From Tetraselmis striata (taxonomy: Eukaryota; Chlorophyta; Chlorodendrophyceae; Chlorodendrales; Chlorodendraceae), in assembly GCA_006384855.1 (NCBI GenBank), contig VCJN01000952.1, positions 183,228-247,227 of the forward strand: 64,000 bases of DNA, read 5' to 3'. A model generated the notes under the pieces. It searched no databases. It saw nothing but the letters and a program-made list of their open reading frames with translations, and had not been told where the DNA came from. This document shows, in pieces, positions 1 through 11,673 of the stretch (its first letter is position 1; the number at the start of each line of letters is the position of its first letter). Both the position numbers and the translations under genes were made by a program.

Positions 1-783
1 TGTCGGGCATGTCACAGGGTGTGGTGGTCGCTGCGCGCGCGCGCGTGTGTGTGGGGGGGGGGGGGGAGGGGGTGCATGTGTGTGTCCATGCGGACTCAGC
101 ATGACGCACCTGTAAGTCCGGCTCGATAACCATGACGCCGCTGTTGAATCGCTCGCCGCCGCGCATCACGGCGCAGAAGCCGGCGCACTGGAACAGGTGA
201 TCCAAGTTCTCCAGCACCTGGCCGGAGCAGGAGGGGAGGGAGCATGGGGAGCAGGCTTCAGGCGCGCGAGATGGTATTGGCATTGGGGGTGCATGCGCTG
301 GCAACCTGTCTCCCCCCCACCCCCCCCCCCCCCCCCCCCTCTCCCCCGGGAGCGAAGCAGTTCTCCTTTGCCTGGCGAACTGTGGCAGGTGTGTAGAGGC
401 AGCAGCGGGGTGCCATGGGAGTGAGGGTCCGGTGTCCGCGCACCAGGACGTCCGCATCCAGGTACACAAGCTTGTCGTACGTGATCATCGAGAATATGGC
501 CAGCTTGGTGTAGACCGCCCAGAAGCGAGGCGGGAAGCCGCCCTTCCCCTTGGCCTCCGGGCCCTGTAACGCCCGGACAAGAGACTCAGCAGATGGGCGG
601 CGGGGTGGCTCTTTTGGTGCTCATATTTACCAGACAATCCCCTCCCGGCGACAGTGATATGATCCTTGAAATGAAAGTTCGGGGCGCCATCACCTCTGCT
701 CGTTATGGAGATGTATGAAATAGATCGGTGTACTGAAATGTGCCTGTTTATGCCCCCTCTTCCCTTTTCACTTGTGTGTGTAT

Positions 784-814
<31 letters not shown>

Positions 815-1257
815 GGGGGGGAGGGGGGCTGCACCATGCCCGGGTTGTGCACCAGCTCGACCTCACGCACGATCCAGCCGTCCAACAACAGCGTCCGCTT
901 CGCGTCATCCGACAGCGTCGTCGTCACCAACACCACCATGTCGCGCGTGCTGCCGCTCTCCCGCAGGCTTCTCCCCAGCACGCGCACGCCCAGCAGGTAG
1001 GTGTCCCAGTAGCACAGCGTTACGTACGCTTCGCTTGCGCCCACTGGCGCCTCCACCACTGGCTCCCGCGCGCCGCTCACGCCCTCCGTCCCCACGCCGC
1101 GCATCAGCAGGGGGTCGCCTGCAGCCGCATCGGATGCGCTGCCAGGGAGGTTGATGACCAGCAGCAGCAGCAACATTGGGAGGATGTGCCGCAGGAGGCG
1201 GGAAGCTATCGCCGCCGCTGCTGAGCCCCCCCTCCCGGTCGACAGCCGGCGCGCCAT
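1..1257 (-). CDS. IPUT1/PGSIP6-like GT8 glucuronosyltransferase, duplicate copy, 5' part (partial)
   Basis: Second copy of the gene at 23,887-27,571, reading out of the window to the left. Three exons are visible: 1257-835, 563-444 and 217-110, of 423, 120 and 108 nt, exactly the lengths of exons 1-3 of the right copy, with the same GT/AG borders in phase 0. The start ATG at 1257 opens a signal-anchor-like N-terminus (MLLLLLVINL core). The GT8 fold begins in exon 1 (YVTLCYWDTYLLGVRVLG), and exon 2 carries the metal-binding D-x-D as LDAD. All three exons are open, so the copy was intact or recently intact over this stretch. Introns carry long G/C homopolymers (798-821, 320-339, 53-66). Whether the remaining exons exist cannot be seen here. 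Function is inferred from the right copy. Confidence 0.7.
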
Positions 1258-1590
1258 AGGAAATATGTTTGCGCCGGGATTCTCGGCGCAAGGGGAGCCG
1301 ATCACAGCTAGGCGACGGCGGCGGCGGCGGCGGCGGTTCCTCGCCTCCACCGGCTCCTACGGGTATTTACGGCTGCTGGAACAGCCGAAAATACGGCAGC
1401 GGACCCAGACCGACGGCGTGTCATCAGCAGCGGCCGGTTGCTGTAGCTGGGCGACACTGTGTGATTAGCGGCTGCGAGCCTGCGACCGACATCGTCACAA
1501 CCTCGTCGTCGCATCATGCCTCGGCGCGCATCACCGCGCGATGGCAGACGAGGGAGCATCGGACTAAAAAGGCGCCGGATCGATTTACAT
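1..1590. repeat. Inverted segmental duplication, left arm
   Basis: This arm is the reverse complement of 23,535-25,122. Homology runs from the left window edge (CACACGCG/poly-C intron motif) to about 1,590, where it stops abruptly. The arms differ by substitutions and by homopolymer length: for example 24 G at 798-821 against a short interrupted C run near 24,318-24,329. They are therefore diverged copies rather than one sequence read twice. The arm continues beyond the window to the left. Confidence 0.9.
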
Positions 1591-2460
1591 ATTACATCAG
1601 GGCTTTCACAAAAGCGCACTACAACAGAACTAACAGCAACTATGAAAGGTTGCCAGCAAAAAAGAGACAGAAGCCTGAAACCAAGGTCGAGCAGGAGGAC
1701 AGGGAGCCAAGAACCAAGAAGGAGCCAAGGGAACCACGAAGTCACTTAGCTGCCCAGGAACTTAAGGAACCCCCGCCCCGGGGTAGGCTATCAGGCGCGG
1801 AGAGGACGCTTGCAGCCAATGACCCGGGTCATAGCAACACATGTCGACGAGCGACGCGACGCAGGCGGAGGAGCACCATCACGTGCCGCACGCGCGGCCG
1901 CAACCCCGCCAAGAACGTTGTCTGCATGTGCCATGTTGATGAGCAAGGAGAAACGGCGGCGTCACGCAAACAAGAGCTGGCCGATTTTTTGGCAAGTGTG
2001 TGCTTGGCTGGCTTTCGCGAGCTCCACCAAGAAAGCCTCGGCGTGCGGGGCCAGCGAGCCAAACTCGGAAACGGCGAAAGGAACAAAGCGAAGCATACCG
2101 GCAGCGTTTCGGACACCCTCGTCATACTTCTGGATTTTGCGGCGCTCTGCAGCCCGCAAAGCAATCGTTGGATCCGAGGTTGACACGCCGAGGATAGGGG
2201 CAATGGTGGTATCGACAGCAACCGTGTTTCCGCGGATGCCGCCATACCCAAAAAGCCCAACGTCGGCAGGCCGCCCGTCGCTGCCCTTCGGGAGAGAAAC
2301 AAGCACCGACGGGTCCGTGAGGATATGGACACCCACGCCCAGCGCGGACTTCACGTCGTGGCAAATGTCGGAAAGGCCATGTGCCGCCCACTCGTGTGCG
2401 GCGTGATTGGAGTCGCCCCCAGAGCAACGTGCCACGTGGATCGATGGATAATAGTACTAC
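1590..2460 (-). pseudogene. LINE-type reverse transcriptase C-terminal fragment
   Basis: The open stretch 2435-1962 (158 codons) has the layout of the region after the RT palm in algal LINE-like polyproteins: a GRPADVGLFG block, then TVAVDTTIAPILG, an alanine/charged helix, and RFVPFAVSEFGSLAPHAEAF. The catalytic RT motifs are missing, so this is a 5'-truncated remnant. A 15-bp direct repeat CCGGATCGATTTACA lies at 1574-1588 and again near 2460-2474, consistent with a target-site duplication around the insert. I saw no poly(A) tail. Confidence 0.6.
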
Positions 2461-2499
2461 CGGATCGATTTACACTAGCGACTATTCAATTTTTGGGGA

Positions 2500-3093
2500 C
2501 GAGGGGCTGACCACAAGTCCACAACTCAATTGAAATGTAAACACATTACATTACAGTGTTTGCTCTAAGTGACCCCTGCCGCGCAGTAGTTTTAGCTAGT
2601 CTCAGGTACCGGCTCTAGCTTCATCGCGACGATATATTCATTCAATATTATTCAAGAGCAGCGCCAATAAGACCTTAGACTCCTACTCCTACTCCCATAG
2701 CTTAATTCGCGTGGGGCGAGGTGGGCGAAAGCGATTAAAAAAGGCGGAACTGAGTCGGATCTTGCAGACCTCCTAACTAGTTGTACTGGGATAGCCGAGG
2801 CTTCTAAGACGCCTGCGGCCCACTACACCCTGACCTAGTGTCGCTCGATCTTTCTCTTCCGTCACTACTCCTGCGGTTGTTTGCCCGTTATTGGAGGGCA
2901 ACGCTTCTTCGGCTGGTTCAGCAGTCGCAACAGCTGTCGGGAGGCGTTACCATCCTACCATATTAATCCTACCATATTAATTACGAGGTGACTGAGTCTG
3001 TGCGTGCGTGAGTGTGTCTGTCGCCGACTTTCGGAAAGATCTCGCATAGAGTATTATTATGAGGTCCGGCACCAAAGTGGGTACGTAACATGT
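2500..3093. other. Non-coding stretch, no feature recognised
   Basis: No convincing exon, repeat unit or RNA gene is visible. The composition is more AT-rich than the flanking coding DNA. A short tandem duplication (CCTACCATATTAAT twice) lies near 2952-2980. Confidence 0.5.
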
Positions 3094-3804
3094 AGGACTA
3101 CGTTCAGGCGTGTGGTGGCAGCCGCCTACGAGCCTCGCATTCGATGCCCGGTCTGGTTGTCACGCTTGCAAGCGAACGCGTGGTTTGGGAGCCAGCCTTC
3201 AAGTCGGTGCAAACTGGTTGCGAGTCATGCCGAGGCAACAAAGCTGCCGGGTATACCTTTACGGCTACGTTTGTCTCACCCCAAAGACAGGCGTGCCTGC
3301 ACCGCCCGTGAATTGGCAGCTAACCCCGCCGACGATGGTTTTCAATCCTGACCTCTTCCCGGACACTTACAACAACAACACATACAAGAGGCACCAGTTG
3401 TAGATTCCTGTCTAATCGAAGTCTGCCGTCAATACGGGCGCCTTGACCCTGCCTGCCGCGCTGTTCGTTGACAACCCGTTAATCGCTGCGGATATCAGGC
3501 AATACCTTGACGACGAGTGCGGCTCACCGCCGCCAGAGGAGAAGTTCCCACCAACCGAAGAGGATTTCGCCCACCTGCCCCCTCTTGCCCCCCCCCCGGC
3601 CTTGGGTGATATCCGCCGCCCACGTGGCCCTCGAATCATGGCGTATACCCCCCCGTCCACCACCATCCTCATGTGTCCGGGTAGTACAACCTTGTCCATA
3701 CCCGTGTAAACACAACTCTTCTGGTGTGTAGCCAACCACCACCTCGCCAATGGTGCAGGTCTCTGTGTGTCGCGGCACCTAGCCTAATAGGTAGCACTCG
3801 GCAA
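3094..3804 (+). pseudogene. Truncated inverted copy of the unknown gene at 15.2-15.9 kb
   Basis: About 705 bp closely similar to the reverse complement of 15,196-15,900, including an acceptor-like TTCAG and the following exon (GGSRLRASHSMPG in the intact copy). Here the frame is broken: the part around 3230-3280 is shifted relative to the right copy, while FNPDLFPDTY, LDPAALFVDNPL and DDECGSPPPEEKF remain recognisable in different frames. Homology stops sharply at both ends. It is a duplicated fragment rather than a working gene. I do not recognise the protein family. Confidence 0.65.
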
Positions 3805-4560
3805 CAATGAGAAAAAGGCCAAAACGCGAGCAAAAATGTACGACTGTACCGCGAGGTCCTAGTTTTGCTGCTGTTTTTCGAGCCAAATCACGTTGCCCGA
3901 TTAGGGTTTACTGTTCTGCCTTAATATACTATTTTCCCCGCCGATTGTGCGGGAATATGAAGCACGAAGATGTGCACGACTGCTGCCGTAACGAGCTACA
4001 ACCACCTCCCCCTCGGCACCCACCCACACTCCTCGGCACGCCACTCAGTCAGTGGTCACCCTTGCTAGCCGTGCTAGCCGTCGGAGTGAAGCGCGGGCCA
4101 CTAGACACCCTTATGACCGAGCCGTACCTACGACGTTCAATGCGCAATGTCGCTTGGTGGTGGTGTGTGTGTGTGGGGGGGGGGGGGGGGGGGGGGGTTA
4201 GCCGCCGGATTTCAGGGCCGATGAAGGACCCCCAGACGCTCGGCGGCGGCGGACGCCTACTCCGCAGGCCGAAGGCACGGCTGCTACTTCAGTACCATAG
4301 TCATAGCCAGCCGCACCGACTTGGCGATCCTTGCGGCGGGTGCGGCGGCAGGCGCCCGCTTTGTACCGTCCTTAACTGGGGTTTCTTGCCAAGCCGGATG
4401 CGGATATATCCGGTACAGCTCGGCGCCCGTCCGGCTGACAGATGTGGCGGAGGCGTCGTCTACGGGTAGGCTGCGATCTGACCGCAACCTGACTACAATC
4501 TCGGGGCGCAGTACCGGCAGATTGCTATTCGCGATGTTGCTGCCAATGGGTTTTCGCTAC
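3805..4560. other. Spacer with a 23-nt poly(G) tract
   Basis: No supported gene. A GT-repeat runs into an uninterrupted G tract at 4175-4197. A 220-codon open frame across the region looks accidental: it runs through the GT/G tract and has no recognisable domain. Confidence 0.5.
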
Positions 4561-5074
4561 GGTTGACGGCGCCGCGGCTGCGTGAACGGCGGCGGGCAAC
4601 CCCGCGCGCGTTCAGCCGTGGCGCCGTCGCCGGCGGTTATCTAGCAGTGGCTAGGGCCGGCCTATACGCGGGTTCCCGTATCTGCCGGGGACGGCAAAGC
4701 CGAAGGGAAATCGTGTGCAATGAGTAGGGCTGATTTATTCTTTTCAGCCGCCGACATTGTGCGCGAGCCCGGTCGCGACTCGTCGATTGTCGGCGGGTGT
4801 AGCGTGCAAATCCAGTAGGTCCAGTACCGGTACTGGTAGCGACTGCTTGCAGCTCTACAATCTCCCGGTACTAGTCTCTACAATCTTGGGGCACAACACC
4901 GGCAGACCTGCGAGTTTGCTATGATTCCAAGTTATACTACGCCACGATTGATGGCGCCACGAGGTGAGCGGGTGTAGGGTGCTGCATATATGAGATGTGA
5001 TATGCAGGTAGGCTACTACGATCTGACTACAATTCAGCGAGTACGGGCTGTTGCGTTAGGCATGCGGTAACTGC

Positions 5075-6170
5075 ATACGTGGCTGAAACACCTTCAATGT
5101 ACGGGTATTTGTTGCATACTTGCATGACAAAAGCGCATAGGCTTGACGAGAAAGTACGACTGATAGCGAGGCGCTCGCCCGAGAACTTCACTTTGGCTTA
5201 CTGAAAGCCCTAGATTGTTGCGCCCCGCCGCAGATTGTTGCCTTAGGCAGATTTTAAATCCATACACGGCTCCACGCCTTGCAGTACCCGGATAATGCGG
5301 CATACAGAAGTATTATGCATGCGCATGGGCTCGACGACAAGAAACTCGTGGATAGTTACACCCCTATAGGTACATCATATTGGCGACGGCGAGCCCTAGA
5401 TTGTTGCGCTGCGCCGCAAATTGTTGCCTTCGGAAGGCGGAAACTGCCTACGTGGCTAAAACAAGTTGGTATTTGTTGCACACTTGCATGACAAAAGCGC
5501 ATATGCTTGACGAGAAAGTACGACTGCTAGCGAGGTGCCCGCCTGAGAACTTCACTTTGGCTTGCGGAAAGCCCTAGATTGTTGCACCCTGCCGCAGATT
5601 GTTGCCTTAGGCATGTTTTAAATCCATACAGGGCTGCAAGCCTTACAATACCCGGATAATGCGGCATACAGAAGTATTATGCATGCGCATGGGCTCGACG
5701 ACACGACACAAGTAGATAGTTACACCCCTAGGTACATAATATTCGCGACGGCGAGCCCTAGATTGATGCGCTGCACAACAGATTGTTGGCTTCGGCAGGC
5801 GGAAACTGCCTACCTAGCTGAAACACCTTCCTTGTTCATGTTTATGTTGCATACTTGTATGAAAAAATCCAATATTGTACGACTGCTAGCGAGGCGCTCG
5901 CCTGAGAACTTCACTTTGGCTTGCGGAAAGCCCCAGATTGTTGCGCCCCGCCGCAGATTGTTGCCTTAGGCATGTTTTAAATCCATACACTGCTGCAAGC
6001 CTTACAGTACCCGGATAATGCGACATAGAAGTATTATGCATGCGCATGGGCTCGATGACAAGACACAGGTAGATAGCTACACCCCAAGGTACACCATATT
6101 TGCGACGGCGAGCCCTATAGGTTGCTGCGCTGCGCCGCAGATTGTTGGCTTCGGCAGGCGGGAACGGCCT
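5075..6170 (+). repeat. Satellite array, about three ~360-bp units
   Basis: Successive anchors (GTTACACCCC or GCTACACCCC) fall at 5355, 5719 and 6077, giving periods of 364 and 358 bp. Each unit holds the phrases AGATTGTTGC, GCATGCGCATGGGCTCGA and TTTTAAATCCATAC. The same phrases occur in reverse orientation in the array at 8,840-11,275, so the two arrays face each other. Confidence 0.85.
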
Positions 6171-6649
6171 AATATCGGGTCGCGGTACCGACAGATTGGT
6201 ATTTGCGATGTTGATGCCCGAAGTATGACGCTACGATTAACGGCGCCATGGCTGCGTGAGTAGCAGCGGTGGGCACTCCCGCGCGCGTGCATACAGCCAT
6301 GGCGCCGTCAATTGCAGCGTAATACCACTGGCAGCATCGCAAATAACAATTATCTCCCGGTACCGCGCCCCGAGTTTGTAGTCAGATTGTAGCCATCCCG
6401 TACATCTCAGACCATATGCACGCTACACCCACTCACCTCATGGCGCCATCAATCGTAGCGTAGTTCTTAGTAATAATTGTTAAGAAAACTAGCAATCTCG
6501 CTATAGTCTGCCGGTACCGCGACCCAAAATTGTAGTGAGCAACGGGCGGGGAGTTTGTAGATGCAAAAAATCCCGCGTGTGCAACCGTGGCGCAGTCGCG
6601 AACGGCCATCAAGCAGTGGCTAGGGCCGGGGTAATACGCGGGTACCCGT

Positions 6650-8290
6650 ATGAACCGGGGACGGCAAGCTTGGAATTTAGTCGTCGGCCATAGAAAAATG
6701 TTATGCACGGGCTCGGCAACTCGCAATCTAGCCGCGCGGGTGTGGTATACGCTACGTATGTGCTTTACGACTGCGGCATTTCCACATAGACCGCAGTAAC
6801 TTCATTTAAAACGCATGAATACCCTTGGCGGTGGCGGCCCGCGGCCCTCATACTTGCGGCTTTGCGGATCCCCTCTCTGTGTCATACGACTCATCGTCCG
6901 CTTTTATGTTGCAAGATCCGCACCATAGCCGTCGGCCGTGCACTTTTGCTATATGCAAGCATATAGCAAGGCTAGGAGCTGAGAATACGATCGTCGGCCA
7001 TAGAAGATTTCTGTTTACGGGCTCGGCAACTCGAAATCTAGCCGCACGGTGTGGCGCGGGATTCGGCTCCGTATGTGCTTTGCGAATGCGGCACTACCAT
7101 AGACCCCGCACTAACTTTCTCTAAAACGCATGATGCCCTGGGTAGTGCCGGCTTCCCGTAACGTGCTATGGCGTTGCATCTGGACTGCGATGGTAAGTGC
7201 GTCGCACTTCTGCACGGTGCGCAAGATTGTTCAACCCTGACTAGGGTATAGCTTTTGCCCTAATTCGGTTTGTAATAATGAGCCAAATCTGCTCGAGGTC
7301 CCACAGACCCACGCTGCTTGGTGCCGGACTCAAGGGAGGCTGCAGTAGGCACTTGGATGCGCAACTCCCCTAGAGGCTCGGAGCTATATACTTCTTGTAT
7401 ATATGCGAGGTAGGCAACTGACAATCTAGCCGAACGGGTATAGTATTCGGCTCCATATATGCTTTACGACTGCGGCACTTCCACATTATAAACCGCAGTC
7501 ACTTTACCAAAACGCATTATGCTCTTGTTTGTGCCGGCCCGTGGCGCTTATTATATACTCGCGGTTTTGCGGACCTCCTCTGTATCACACTATTTTTACG
7601 TCTCCGCTTTTATTTTACAAGTGGCACATGAGGCCTGTCGGTGGTGTAATATTCATATATAAACATATATGGGGGTCGGCAGCTGAGAATCTCGTCGCCG
7701 ACGACCATATAAGTTTGTTGTATGAGGGGTCGATAGCTGACAATCTAGGTGCCACACCGGTGTGGTATACGGCTCTCAATATAGTTCATACGACTGCGGC
7801 ACTGCCACATACACCGCAGTAACTTTGTCGTAAGGGAATACACGGCACTACTGCGTACACTGCAGTGACTGTATGAAATAACGCATGACGCGCTTGGTGG
7901 TGCCGGCCCGCCGCGGCGCTCATACTCGCGGCTTTGCGGAACCACTCTCTGTCTGAAAACGACTCCCCTGCTTTTATTTTTGAAGTTGCGCATCATGGGA
8001 CCTCGTCGCCCGTGTAATCTTGTCATGTATATAAGCGCATATATTGGGGAGGGGGGTTGGCAGCTGAGAATATGGTCGGCCAAGAGATAAGATTGTCGTA
8101 TATATACTAGGCCGGCAGTTTACAATCTAGCCGAACGGCTATGTTTTTCGGCTCCGTATATGCATTGAGACTGCGACACTACCACATAGACCGTAGTAAC
8201 TTCATCAGAACGCATGATGGTGCCGGCCCGCGGCGCTTATAAACTCGCGGCTTTGCGGACATCCTCTATGTATCACACGACTTCTCCGCG
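6650..8290 (+). repeat. Second degenerate tandem repeat, about five units of 300-390 bp
   Basis: Units share AATCTAGCCG, then GGCTCCGTATGTGCTTT-like text, a CTGCGGCACT-CCACATAGACCGCAGT-like box, and CTCGCGGCTTTGCGGA. Unit anchors lie near 6726, 7034, 7425, 7741 and 8129. The units are strongly diverged. No function is evident. Confidence 0.65.
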
Positions 8291-8547
8291 TGTATTTCAA
8301 GTCACGCAGAAAAGGCCAAAACCGGGCTCGCGCACAATCTCGGCGGCTAGATAGAGGAAAACTGCCCACTGATTGCACCACCCGACTTCGTGCCGGCTTG
8401 CCGCCCCTGGTACATGCGGGTACCCGTGTGTAGTACCTCGGTCGTAGCCACTGCTTGATGATATTTGGCGGGATTGCGCCACTACGGCTGGGAGAGCGCG
8501 GCGGCTTGCCCGCCGCAGCTCGCGCAGCCTTGGCGCCGCAAATCGTA

Positions 8548-8569
8548 GCGTAGTAATATTACACTACGC
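8548..8569 (+). promoter_or_regulatory. Stem-loop presenting TAATATTAC (rolling-circle-origin-like)
   Basis: GCGTAGT (8548-8554) and ACTACGC (8563-8569) form a perfect 7-bp stem. The nonanucleotide TAATATTAC lies at 8554-8562 across the last stem base and the loop. This matches the sequence and placement of the origin loop nicked by Rep in geminiviruses and many other CRESS-DNA replicons. Two further short hairpins follow (GTAG-loop-CTAC near 8574-8589, GTAGT-loop-ACTAC near 8611-8629), and a CGTAGCGTAG-like word is repeated three times. No Rep gene is visible in the window, so origin function is only a hypothesis. Confidence 0.35.
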
Positions 8570-8839
8570 CTAGCGTAGGAATATTACTACACTACACTTC
8601 CGTCCGTAGCGTAGTATATTAAAGACTACGTGTAGTCAGCCATCTCGCATTGGTCTGCCGGTACCGGTACCACACCCCGACGGAGATTGAATGAGTACAG
8701 GGGAGATTGTAGAGTCATCAGCGACTATTACTCGCTACGAATAGTCGCTACCCCACAAGATATGCACGCTACACCTGCCGGCAAACATACCGGTACGACG
8801 AGTCGTCGCGACAGGGCTTGCGCACAATCTCGGCGGTTG

Positions 8840-11275
8840 AAGAAGAATAATTGTTTAAGTGCCCTGGGACTGATGTCTACCTTTGTCTTGACGTCGTCGA
8901 GCCCATGCGCATGCATAATACTCCTATGCCGCATTATCCGGGTACTATAACGCGTGCAGCCGTGTATGGATTTAAAACATGCCTAGGGCAACAATATGCG
9001 GCGGGGCGCAACAATCTGGGGCTTTACGTAAGCCAATGTGAAGTTCTCAGGCGAGAACCTTGCTAACAATCGGATTTTGTCATACAAGTATGCAACAAGT
9101 ACTTGGACAAAGAAAGTGTTTTAGCCGTGTAGGCATTTACTCCTGCCGAAGGCAACAATCCGCGGTGCACCACAGCAATCTAGGGCTCGCCGTTGCGAAT
9201 ATGATGTTAGTACATGAGGGTGTAACTATCCACGAGTTTCTTGTCGTCGAGCCCATGCGCATGCATAATACTTCTATATGCCGCATTATTAGGGTAATGT
9301 ACGGCGTGCAGCCGTGTATGGATTTAAAATATGCCAAAGGCAACAATCTGCGGCGGGGCGCAACAATCTAGGGCGTTCAGTCCTAAGCCAAAGTGAAGTT
9401 CTCGGGCGAGCACCTCGCTAGCAGTCGTACTTTCTCGTCAAGCCTATGCGCTTTTGTCATACAAGTATGCAACAAATACCCGGACAAGGAAAGTGTTTCA
9501 GCCATGCATGTAGGCATTTACCGCCTGCCGAAGGCAACAATCTGCGGCGAAGCGCGACAATCTAGGGCTCGCCGTCACGAATATGATAAACCTAGGGGTG
9601 TAACTATCCACGAGTTTCTTGTCGTCGAGCCCTTGCGCATGCATAAGGGCTCACTTCTGTATGCCGCATTATCCGGGTACTGCAAGGCTTGCAGCCGTGT
9701 ATGGATTTATAACATGCATAAGGCAACAATTTGCGGCGCAGCCTGCCGAAGGCGACAATTTGCAGCGCAACGCACCAATCTAGGGCTCGCCGTCGCCAAT
9801 ATGATGTACCTAGGGGTGTAACTATCCACGAGTTTCTTGTCGTCGAGCCCATGCGCATGCATAATACTTCTATATGCCGCATTATCAGGGTAATGTACGG
9901 CGTGCAGCCGTGTATGGATTTAAAATATGCCAAAGGCAACAATCTGCGGCGGGGCGCAACAATCTAGGGCGTTCAGTCCTAAGCCAAAATGAAGTTCTCG
10001 GGCGAGCACCTCGCTAGCAGTCGTACTTTCTCGTCAAGCCTATGCGCTTTTGTCATACAAGTATGCAACAAATACCCGGACAAGGAAAGCGTTTCAGCCA
10101 TGCATGTAGGCATTTACCGCCTGCCGAAGGCAACAATCTGCGGCGAAGCGCGACAATCTAGGGCTCGCCGTCACGAATATGATAAACCTAGGGGTGTAAC
10201 TATCCACGAGTTTCTTGTCGTCGAGCCCTTGCGCATGCATAAGGGCTCACTTCTGTATGCCGCATTATCCGGGTACTGCAAGGCTTGCAGCCGTGTATGG
10301 ATTTATAACATGCATAAGGCAACAATTTGCGGCGCAGCCTGCCGAAGGCAACAATTTGCAGCGCAACGCACCAATCTAGGGCTCGCCGTCGCCAATATGA
10401 TGTTAGTACCTAGGGGTGTAACTATCCACGAGTTTCTTGTCGTCGAGCCCATGCGCATGCATAATACTTCTATATGCCGCATTATCAGGGTAATGTACGG
10501 CGTGCAGCCGTGTATGGATTTAAAATATGCCAAAGGCAACAATCTGCGGCGGGGCGCAACAATCTAGGGCGTTCAGTCCTAAGCCAAAATGAAGTTCTCG
10601 GGCGAGCACCTCGCTAGAAGTCGTACTTTCTCGTCGAGCCTATGCGCTTTTGTCATACAAGTATGCAACAAATACCCGGACAAGGAAAGTGTTTCAGCCA
10701 TGCATGTAGGCATTTACCGCCTGCCGAAGGCAACAATCTGCGGCGAAGCGCGACAATCTAGGGCTCGCCGTCACGAATATGATAAACCTAGGGGTGTAAC
10801 TATCCACGAGTTTCTTGTCGTCGAGCCCTTGCGCATGCATAAGGGCTCACTTCTGTATGCCGCATTATCCGGGTACTGCAAGGCTTGCAGCCGTGTATGG
10901 ATTTATAACATGCATAAGGCAACAATTTGCGGCGCAGCCTGCCGAAGGCGACAATTTGCAGCGCAACGCACCAATCTAGGGCTCGCCGTCGCCAATATGA
11001 TGTACCTAGGGGTGTAACTATCCACGAGTTTCTTGTCGTCGAGCCCATGCGCATGCATAATACTTCTATATGCCGCATTATCAGGGTAATGTACGGCGTG
11101 CAGCCGTGTATGGATTTAAAATATGCCGAAGGCAACAATCTGCGGCGGGGCGCAACAATCTAGGGCGTTCAGTCCTAAGCCAAAGTGAAGTTCTCGGGCG
11201 AGCACCTCGCTAGAAGTCGTACTCTCGTCAAGCCTATGGGCTTTTGTCATACAAGTATGCAACAAATACCCTGAT
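8840..11275 (-). repeat. Dimeric higher-order satellite (alternating 378- and ~220-bp monomers)
   Basis: The anchor TGTAACTATCCACGAG falls at 9221, 9599, 9817, 10195, 10417, 10795 and 11013. The spacings are 378, 218, 378, 222, 378 and 218 bp, so the true repeat is a dimer of about 596-600 bp, nearly identical over three copies. Upstream of 9200 the units are more diverged. The array ends sharply at about 11,273 against an RT fragment. Open frames within it (starting 9393, 9989 and 10589) simply repeat with the satellite and are not treated as genes. Confidence 0.9.
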
Positions 11276-11660
11276 GTCGCAGGAAAAAGAGAACTGGGAT
11301 GGTGATGGTAAACTGATGGCCTCCACCTTGTCAGCCATAGGCTCCACGCCTGCTCCGCTGACAATATGACCAAGAAAGGTCACTCGTGACAGTCCGAGAC
11401 GTGTCTTGGGTGGAGAGACCTGCACTCCCCGGGCCTTGAGTCGATCAAACACAATGCGCACACGGCGCATGTGCTCTTGCTCATCGTCATGACTGAAAAT
11501 CAGTACATCGTCCGCGAAGGCGACTGCGAAGTCCAAACCAGCGAGCGCTTGATCCACAACGCGCTGCCATGCTGCCACGCAGTTCTTGTGTCCGAAGGGC
11601 ATGCCTCGGCGGCTACAAAGGTATGCTGCCCCTCGTCAAATAATTTCCGCGTGCAGGTAG
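11274..11660 (-). pseudogene. Ty3/gypsy reverse transcriptase fragment
   Basis: Reading 11602-11234 gives a Ty3/gypsy palm segment: the MPFG motif near its start, FADDVLIFS (the x-D-D catalytic box) and TFLGHIVSGAG close to the thumb. Only about 110 residues of the RT are present, with no protease, RNase H or integrase attached. The fragment abuts the satellite at its low-coordinate end. It is a dead piece of an LTR retrotransposon. Confidence 0.8.
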
Positions 11661-11673
11661 CAGTCACCTGCGG

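Larger units (their letters stand above)
4560..8840. repeat. Complex degenerate repeat domain
   Basis: Low-coding DNA made of several interleaved repeat families. One motif (GGCGCC followed by AATCGTAGCGTAG, or its complement) recurs near 4,935, 6,225, 6,440 and 8,531. A longer motif containing GCAGTGGCTAGGGCCGG recurs at about 4,645 and 6,615. Some copies are inverted relative to others, giving a partly palindromic arrangement. No protein-coding signal is convincing; short ORFs follow the repeats. Confidence 0.7.

Noticed and set aside
748..1350. Start of the left IPUT1-like copy at 1350
   Set aside because: The upstream extension is an Arg repeat from a GCC/CGG tract. The next ATG (1257) gives a clean signal-anchor N-terminus, as in the right copy.
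9393..11017. Three similar ORFs (142-192 codons) in the satellite, starting at 9393, 9989 and 10589
   Set aside because: They recur with the repeat period and change frame and length with the monomers. Their composition is that of the satellite, and no domain is recognisable.
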